Shown here piece by piece: positions 56,926-64,000 of a DNA stretch of 64,000 nucleotides. The stretch comes from Myxocyprinus asiaticus (Eukaryota > Chordata > Actinopteri > Cypriniformes > Catostomidae): contig NC_059372.1 of the NCBI RefSeq assembly GCF_019703515.2, positions 16,453,992 to 16,517,991 of the forward strand. The letters run 5' to 3'. The translations under genes and the position numbers were made by a program. Positions within the stretch are counted from its first letter, which is position 1, and the number at the start of each line of letters is the position of its first letter. A model generated the notes under the pieces. The model saw only the letters and a list, made by a program, of their open reading frames with translations, had not been told where the DNA came from and ran no database searches.

Positions 56926-59734
56926 TCCCTCATGCAAGTCTATGGTTAGAGTTAGAAAATAACAGAACCTAACTGGTTACCAAGGCTAGACATGCAAGAT
57001 GAAGAGCCAAAGACAATTGCTTCAGTTTTAACATCTCATAGACTTGCATAATGGACTTGAGCCATCTGGGGAGAGGAATATCATAGAGACTTGGGGGTTG
57101 ACTCTTTTGGGCCAGTAAGCAACCACCTAGCAACCACCCAGAACAACCATAATATGGTGGCGGCGATTTCTGCACCGGGAAAAAACACTCACATTTTCTT
57201 CAAAAGTTGTAAAAATCTAGTTTGAGTGCTGTTTTGCTCTTGTTTGTTAAGTACTCCCCATTACTGGCTAGCATGAGAAGCACATGGCATGAATTTGTCA
57301 CAATTAAAGCAGGGCTTGGCTCAGCATCTGAGGGAGACACGCAATAAAGACGCTGGTTTATTTAGAACACTCTCTCGGCTGCCTCAGGGGACTTGGGGGA
57401 CATCCTTGCACTAAATCTAGTTGCCAGAACATATGAGGGGATAAAGAGGCTGTATTAAATTTGTTGACTCATAGATCTCCTCTCAGGCAGCTCAGTATTG
57501 CATTTGTTGGTTTCCCTAGCCCCTCCTTGCCCCTTTACCCAGTTTGTTGTATTGAATCAGACAGTGCCCAGATCCTCTCCACTGCATGAGTTGAACACTA
57601 TTGAATTGCTTGGATTGTAGATCCACAAATGTAACTTCCTTAGACCATATTGAATTTACCCTCCCGGAGATCAATAATACTTTTTTGTGGACAGTATTGA
57701 ACCAGGGGTCCACACATCTCCAGATGCTGGAATTGCTTTAGAATCTGCTAGTCACACCTAGATGTCAGTCATTGTTTGAAATGATGCACATAAAAATTCA
57801 TTTGAGAAACTGCATGTGTGTCATAAACCACAGTGTGGATTTTTTACTTGTGTATTCACATGAAGATTGAATGGGGTCCATGATTTAGGCATAGGTTATG
57901 AGTTATGACTGAATTCCTCAGTTTGGGAAAGAGTTATGCTGTGGAACTGGCATTTAGACCCATCTAAAACTGCATAAACAAAATAGAAAAAAGGCCGGCA
58001 CAGGGTCCATGTGTGCATGGAACTGCACTTTAGCCCAGATTTTCTTCCTTTCAGAGTGGGAAACCGGTTTATTGTGTGGACAATGGTAGTGCATTTGGAT
58101 TTTTCCCTCCAGGGTAATGAAAGGCCTCATAAATAAAAACATCAGTGTTGCAGCTAGCAGCTCCAGCATATGACTGGAATGCATTGAGGCCTGGATGTGC
58201 ACAGTCTCAGGGTGGAGGGGTGGCAGTGGCTGGCAGAGCTGATGAATGGATGGCACACTGCATTCTGACAGAGACGAATGTGATGGCCCCATGCTATCGG
58301 AGCGGGCGGGTCCCTGCTGAACGGCCTGCGGGGAGATCAAGTGAGCAGAGCACATTCTCCAATCAGAAGCCTCACTGATAAACCGTAGGCTGTGGCTGAG
58401 GAAGAAGACAAGGAACTGTGGCTTGTCTGTTGGTCTCGACAATGACCTTCTGCCTCAAAAAAATATGTCTGTCACCCAGTGTCCCAGATGGCCGTCCCTC
58501 ACACGGAGATTTGGGACAGACAATGTGATAGGATTGGGCTGCTCTAGTCCGGATAACCATCAGCTAACTGGATTTGTCCTTCATGGGTCGTCATTAGTGT
58601 TTGGTCGGGTTAGGTGCCTGGAGACCAACTCACAGGCATCAGATTGTTATCCCTGCTCAGCTAGAATACTCAAGGACTGAATCTGATGTCTTCTCGCTTC
58701 CATCAGTGCATGGGAAGATTAGATGCCTGAAGAGTGTCTAGGGGCAACCAGAAGAATATCCTGGTTAAATATTACAGCATATAATTTCTCTCTGCCCTCA
58801 ATCTCCTCAAACTCCACCCGAAAGAATGGTCCTTCCACCTCAAGCCTCTAGAGAATGGCTTTACATTGCACTGAGCAGACCCATTACAAAAAAGAACTGA
58901 GTCAATGGGAAAGGGAGATGATTAAGAGGCTTTCTGTGTTAACAGAGGAGGATGTCAGGTTTTATTGAGCTCCCTTCTATTCACTAGAAGGCCTCGCTGA
59001 TAGTCTGTGTTGCAGACTGAACCGAACGGCGACTGGGCTATTAATAGACTATTGATGAGTATTGATTTCCGGCTCGCATGACACACGAGATACAATGAGC
59101 AATAGATCCCTGCGAAAAGCAGTCTTTTCTCTTTTTGCTTTGCACCAATTGCATATTATTATGGCCTTAGAGAATTTCTATGATAGATTGGCCAGCTGGC
59201 CTTTCATAGTTTTCAGAGGAAGAACTGCGAAAAGCAAAAGCTCTGATTGGTGACCATTTGTAATGTGCTAAAGGAACTTTTAATCTTCCCGCCTGCAAAG
59301 ATTTTAAAACAATCAATAATAAGAGCAGGATAGGAGGAAACTGATGCCTTGACAGTAATGTGGACATGTTTTATATGGCCAAACGCACAGCCTCAGTTCC
59401 TCACACAAATGAGGAGAAAAGTTCAAAGCACTGACATTCTGTATGCAATTACATGTGAATTAGGGGGGATAATGACCAAGGAGATTGTGCTATATCAATA
59501 ACCCCTTTAATGGTCAATCTCAGCAGTGGTATCTGTTGACTTGTGTTGGATTTACTTTAATTGATGAAACGCTGTATAACAGGTGGCTTACTTGTCTTCA
59601 AATGAGAGCAAAACTCAAATAGCCAAATTAAAAACTAAATAATAGATGAGTGACACTGTGATGCTTTCAGGGAGAGAAAGTATTTGAATTTTTTGCCCAT
59701 GGAAAGTGGAGCTGAGGCTAACATTCTGCCTAAC
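56926..59734. other. Unassigned, largely repeat-poor non-coding sequence
   Basis: A small GCAACCACC repeat is at 57118-57142. The minus frame 57954-58442 (162 codons) is open but has no domain, no repeat of a known family and is overlapped by plus frames; not called as a gene. The stretch 58930-59280 is even and repeat-free. Confidence 0.35.
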
Positions 59735-59831
59735 ATGTCCTTTTGTGTTCCACGGAAGAAAGTAATTCAAACAGGTTTGGAGCAAGTAAATAAGGTAAAT
59801 GATTCCAGAATTTCATGGGTGAACTATCTCT
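59735..59831. mobile_element. MITE right end (Angel-like)
   Basis: TGTGTTCCACGGAAGAAAG, AACAGGTTTGG and CATGGGTGAACTATCTC, then TTAA at 59832-59835. Confidence 0.55.
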
Positions 59832-59835
59832 TTAA

Positions 59836-60717
59836 ATGCTGTCTCCAGAGTGATGAGAGACAGGTGGTAGATACCAGGACTTTCTCAGTTTGTCCTTGTG
59901 GTTGGTTTTGTAAAATCAAACAGCTGTCCTTATGAGAGATGATCCATGCTTCATGATTCAAATGTTGAGTGACACGATTTTAATCGAATTGGCCACTGGA
60001 ATGAAAGCCAAAGTTTGTGTAGTTGGGCGAGCATGATGGCCGAGGAAAGGTTGTTTTTGTTGTTGCAATGCCAACTTCCTGTCACGCTGGCTGTTTGGAG
60101 CTGACTTGATGCTCTGCTTCCTGCTATCCTCAATTCTGTCTCTGGCTGTCAGCACATATGTGTTAGCAAACATTCGAGGATAATTTGAGCAGAGAGGGCG
60201 AATTACTGTTGATGAAATCAGTTCTTTCTTGCTGTGAGTTTTTGTTCATCCATATTCTCTTATAATAACAGCCCCTAGTCCTTCAGCTTTTTTCCTGGCA
60301 AACAGTAGTTATTCTCGTAATGATTCAATTTTTCATCTGTCTTTGCAAATGAAAGAGACCATTTATTCTTGTTTTGCATTTTTGTCGTAATGATGAAGAA
60401 TGCTAACGAGCAGCGTTGGGTGCTGGTGATGAACCATCTACAGGGCATGAGAATCTGCATATCAAAGAGGTCCCTTAGAAGCCACACTCTGAGAAATGTG
60501 TTCGACACGACTGCACCTCCCCATAGGCTCTGGGCACCCTGAACATGTGCCAGACATGTTTGTAACCCAGAACTTGTAGGACTGCACGATAATGGTGAAA
60601 ATGATAACCACGATTATTCTGCTCAAAAATTAAATCACATGATTAATCATGATTATTCTGTTTATTTAAGAACCATTTTTTTTTTTTTTTAAAGGGCTGC
60701 ACAATTTTCCTTAAATT
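59836..60717. other. Unassigned sequence with a hAT-type remnant at 60572-60705
   Basis: AGGACTGCACGATAATGGTG and, further on, AAAGGGCTGCACAATTTTCC are variants of a common hAT-type start, with repeated CACGATTATT/CATGATTATT between. No complete element or target duplication could be set. The rest shows nothing definite. Confidence 0.35.
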
Positions 60718-60802
60718 GCACAAAAGTAAGTCATATGGGTTTGGAAATACATGAGGGTGAGTAAATTATGACAGAATTTTCATTTTTGGGTGAACTATCC
60801 CT
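60718..60802. mobile_element. MITE right end (Angel-like)
   Basis: AAGTCATATGGGTTTGG, CATGAGGGTGAGTAAATTATG and TTTTTGGGTGAACTATCCC, then TTAA at 60803-60806. This is the closest match in the window to the end sequence I associate with Angel. Confidence 0.65.
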
Positions 60803-60806
60803 TTAA

Positions 60807-62849
60807 CAAGGTTGCACATTTCCAATTCCTTTGCTGTAATGGGGGATCCTAAGGAGTCATCTGTGTGGAGCTTTCCATAGGACTGCACACTGGTTTAGCT
60901 CTCTCACACAGATGGACAGTGAGTCGAGGGAATCTCGCATAGAATTATCAAAACAGCTTGACATGCTGGAGGAAATGGGACCGAACGGAGAGGAGGAAGA
61001 GCAGGAGAGGAGTTAATCACTGTGCTAATGTCGTACTTCATCATTGTTTTTCCTTGACTCCACTGAGCTGAGCTGAGCTCGGCCATTTCTACCACACACT
61101 TAATTCACTCTCCGGCACAGATGCAACTCTTCACGTGCCCCCTGCTTGAGTCCTGCACTGAAACACCAGGATTACAGGCCCATTCTTTCCCAAATTGTTC
61201 CACCTGGGCAACAATGTATTTACATAGTTATTTAGAGAGCAAGAGAGCGGGAAAAAGAGGAGGACGATTTTATAGGAAGAATGAAAAAGTTGATGAAAAG
61301 ACGATGCTGTTGTATTGGGATATCAAAAGTAACAATTCTTAGATACCAAAATTTTAGATCTGATTTATTTCGGTACCTGAATGTTGTATGACTGCTAATT
61401 TCCAATGCTTATACTGTAGATAAGAGTGCATGTGTTCTGTGCAGAATGTCCGTGCCTTTTTGGTCAAAATGATTGTCTTGGCAATGAGACAGAAAAAAAT
61501 CACATTTGTGTCAAAAGATCAGATCTGTGCATTAGACCTTGCAGTGAACATGCAGCCTAATAGACCCTTCGCTGTCAATTATGTTGTTAATATTAATCGA
61601 ACAACACAAGAAAAAGAGAACCACACACTGCTCTTAATTTAGGCTTTTCTTGAATGCTAAATGTAAATATTTTAATTTAATATTTACATAATATTTAAAT
61701 AAAGCAGTAGCTTCAATAGGATATTAGTTTCACATGTGGTATTGAAATTGGAAAAGAAAAGGAAGTTACTGTTCCTTCCATGTTAGCATTGTCTATGGAC
61801 AGATGGTGTTTAGATGTGCAGATTGCATATATAGCCCACAAAGGGACTGCAAGTGTCCTTGTGTTTGTGTGTTTGAGAGATGAGATTAGGGTCTTGGGCC
61901 ATGCTCCACCTGTCTGTGCTTGGAGACAGATCTGTGGTATCTGGTGAAGGTGAGTGAATTTAAGTGTCTGCTCCCTGGGGTCCTTGTTGTGCAGACAGTT
62001 ACAAACAGGATCCCAGGGAGCTCCGTGCTGCTCCACATGACTGGCCACGGAGCCCATGTTGGAAAAATATGAATCCATTATGAGTTCCCATAACTCACCA
62101 GGCCAGCACCCTACTGTCTCTCTGGCACAAACCCATTTCTGCCTTTGCCTAGAGTCACCTATGCAACCATTTCCCCATGTGTCACTGGAAACCAATCCTC
62201 TGATGGTGTTTTCTCCCTGTATTTTAATGCAAAACTCATATAAACAGATACGATCTCACAAAACCTGCCAAGAATATACCAAACCTGGCAAGTTTGTGTC
62301 ATATTTCACCCCAAACCTAAAGGAAAACAGAAAATTAGCTTATTTTTAAGACATTGTTTTCATAAGACATTTGCTTTCGATTAAGCGCCACCCTAGTTTC
62401 CTTTCACCCCCATCCTGTTTCTTTTCTCCATTCTTAATATTTCCTTTAATACTACTTATAATAATAATAATAAATACAATTAATATTAAGGTTGAATTCC
62501 TCTCAGTGATTTGGTCATGGTGAACATTGGGTAGTTGAGAGAAAGGTATGATCCAGGTAAAATGATCGATGAATTTTACTTTTTAATGGAAGCCATAGTT
62601 TTAATGCAATTGCTACTACAGTAATATGGTGTTAATAAAGTAACCATGTTTAATTTTGTAGTTACTATGATTTTACTACAAAATACCATGGTAATATTAT
62701 GGTTAATGTAGTAAAACCATGGTTAATTTTTGTAAGGAATGATTAGGGTTACTGTAGGTTTAGGGGTAGGGGTTGGTGTAGGGTGTCTGTTGGACTCTGA
62801 ATAAACACAATTAACACTCTGCACTGGCATCAAGATGATTTTAATTGTA
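60807..62849. other. Unassigned non-coding sequence
   Basis: No gene is supported; the minus frame 61713-62195 (160 codons) has no recognisable domain. Bases 62630-62790 carry repeated ACCATGGTTAAT-type words and a G-rich TTTAGGGGTAGGGGTTGG stretch, a cyprinid-type repeat rather than telomere sequence. Confidence 0.4.
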
Positions 62850-64000
62850 AATTATAAATGTAAGTTGGAGGAAAAATTTGTTCAGGCTCAACTTGTTTAG
62901 TTGTTGGCTGTTATTACAACTCAAAGTAGTTACTTCAGCTAAACCTGTAGTGAAGACTTTAAAGAGATGGACCAATGAAGCAGAGCTGGAACTACAAGCC
63001 TGCTTTGACTGCACTGATTGGAGTGTATTTGAGGCTGTAGACACCAAACTGGACAAGCTCACAGATACTGTGACATCATATATCAGTTTCTGTGAGGACA
63101 TGTGTATTCCTACTAGGACTTATTTAACATACAACAATGACAAATGATGGTTTACAGCAAAACTCAGGCAGCTTCGTCGGGCAAAAGAGGATGCTTACAG
63201 AAGTAGGGATAAAATCTTGTGCAATCAGGCCAGGAACACACTGAATAAGGAAATCAGAGTGGCTAAAAAAGCTACTCTGATAAGCTGAAAAACAAATTTT
63301 CAGCTAATGACCCTGCATCAGTTTGGAGTGGCCTGAAAGAATTTACTAACTTCAAGACACCATCCCCCAACACTGTAGGGAACCAACAACTGGCTGAAGA
63401 TTGAACATGTTTTATTGTAGATTTGAAAGGCCCAGTCTCACACCCCACACCCGCTCTGACCATCACTTCACACAAACATCAACACCTCCTGCAGTCTCAT
63501 CCTAGATAACGATGAGTCTATATACAGAAGGTTGAACGGTTGGCTCACTGGTGCAGTCAAAACAACCTGGAGCTGAACATGCTCAAAACAGTGGAGCTGA
63601 TTGTGAACTTTAGGAGGAACACACCAACACTGACCCCACTCACCATTCTAAACAGCACTGTGGCAGCAGTGTAGTCATTCAGGTTCCTGGGACTACCATC
63701 TCACAGGACCTAAAGTGGGAGACCCACATTGACTCATTGAAGCCCAGCAGAGGTTGTACTTCCTTCGCCAGTTGAGGAAGTTCAACCTGCCACAGGTGCT
63801 GCTGATACAGTTCTACTCAGCAGTCACTGAGTCTGTCCTCTGCACTTACTGTCTGGTTTGGTGCAGCTACGAATTTGGACATAAGAAGACTACAAAGGAC
63901 AGTTCAGACTGCTGAGAGGATTATTGGTTGCCCCCTGCCCTCCCTTCAAGAACTGTACACTTCCAGAGTGAGGAAAAAGGCTGGAAAAATCACTCTGGAC
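62850..64000 (+). pseudogene. Degenerate LINE (EN/RT retrotransposon, L2/CR1-like), truncated by the window
   Basis: Plus-strand fragments: FDCTDWSVFEAVDTKLD and YISFCEDMCIPTR (linker after the endonuclease), a TGA, then WFTAKLRQLRRAKEDAYRS, NQARNTLNKEIRVA and ASVWSGLKEFTN. The RT palm should follow but is missing between about 63410 and 63530. The C-terminal region resumes with NNLELNMLKTVELIVNFRR, SFRFLGTTISQDLKWETHID, QQRLYFLRQLRKFNLPQ and ERIIGCPLPSLQELY in several frames. Many stops and the internal deletion show it is dead. The clade is judged from these motifs only. Confidence 0.82.

Noticed and set aside
57954..58442. 162-codon minus-strand frame
   Set aside because: No recognisable domain, overlapped by plus-strand frames, no splice or promoter context.
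61713..62195. 160-codon minus-strand frame
   Set aside because: Composition and lack of any motif suggest chance; an overlapping plus frame is equally open.
62740..62790. Telomere-like repeat
   Set aside because: TTTAGGGGTAGGGG is an irregular G-rich repeat word, not (TTAGGG)n.

Overview
The window is vertebrate (fish) genomic DNA, most likely from a cyprinid teleost. The evidence is AT-rich sequence with CA/GT/TA microsatellites, no dense reading frames, and transposon families I know from zebrafish and carp: DIRS-type tyrosine-recombinase retrotransposons, TTAA-flanked fold-back MITEs of the Angel kind, Tc1-like and hAT-like DNA transposons, a tRNA-derived SINE and an EN/RT LINE. I find no complete host protein-coding gene, no rRNA or tRNA gene and no CRISPR array. 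Most long open frames are chance frames or pieces of broken transposons. Two short coding-like stretches, 46940-47170 (+) and 49645-49922 (-), are weak candidates for host exons or pseudogene pieces.

Layout. 0-6.2 kb: a DNA element with about 280-bp terminal inverted repeats (114-1339), a MITE fragment, a dead Tc1-like element (3538-4945) and a nearly palindromic TTAA fold-back element (5349-6106). 6.3-11.7 kb: the longest DIRS copy, A, minus strand, with inverted terminal repeats, internal complementary region, gag-like ORF, RT/RNase H and a tyrosine recombinase, all broken. 13.7-14.8 kb: a hAT-like element with an 8-bp target duplication. 17.0-20.5 kb: DIRS copy B (plus strand, internally deleted) inserted in the middle of a TTAA fold-back MITE. 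21.9-23.8 kb: a small LTR retroelement with a gag-like frame and three tandem-repeat arrays. 28.6-32.6 kb: DIRS copy C (minus strand, a different internal deletion). 33-34 kb: a candidate hAT element. 37.0-38.2 kb: a hAT-like element with a second one inside. 40.5-42.9 kb: three DNA elements nested in one another. 43.5-46.4 kb: a fold-back MITE, a Tc1-like element whose transposase is split by a solo LTR, and another MITE. 48.6-49.1 kb: a SINE with an 11-bp target duplication. 51.5-52.2 kb: another fold-back MITE. 54-61 kb: scattered MITE ends. 62.9-64 kb: a degenerate LINE running off the window.

Between the transposons lie non-coding blocks with no recognisable repeat (for example 12.4-12.8, 26.4-27.5, 28.2-28.4, 53.3-53.7, 55.1-55.5 and 58.9-59.3 kb). 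These could be intronic or intergenic DNA holding conserved regulatory elements, but that is inference. The informative content is the transposition history: nested insertions with readable target duplications, and three DIRS copies showing how terminal repeats, internal complementary region and internal deletions relate.
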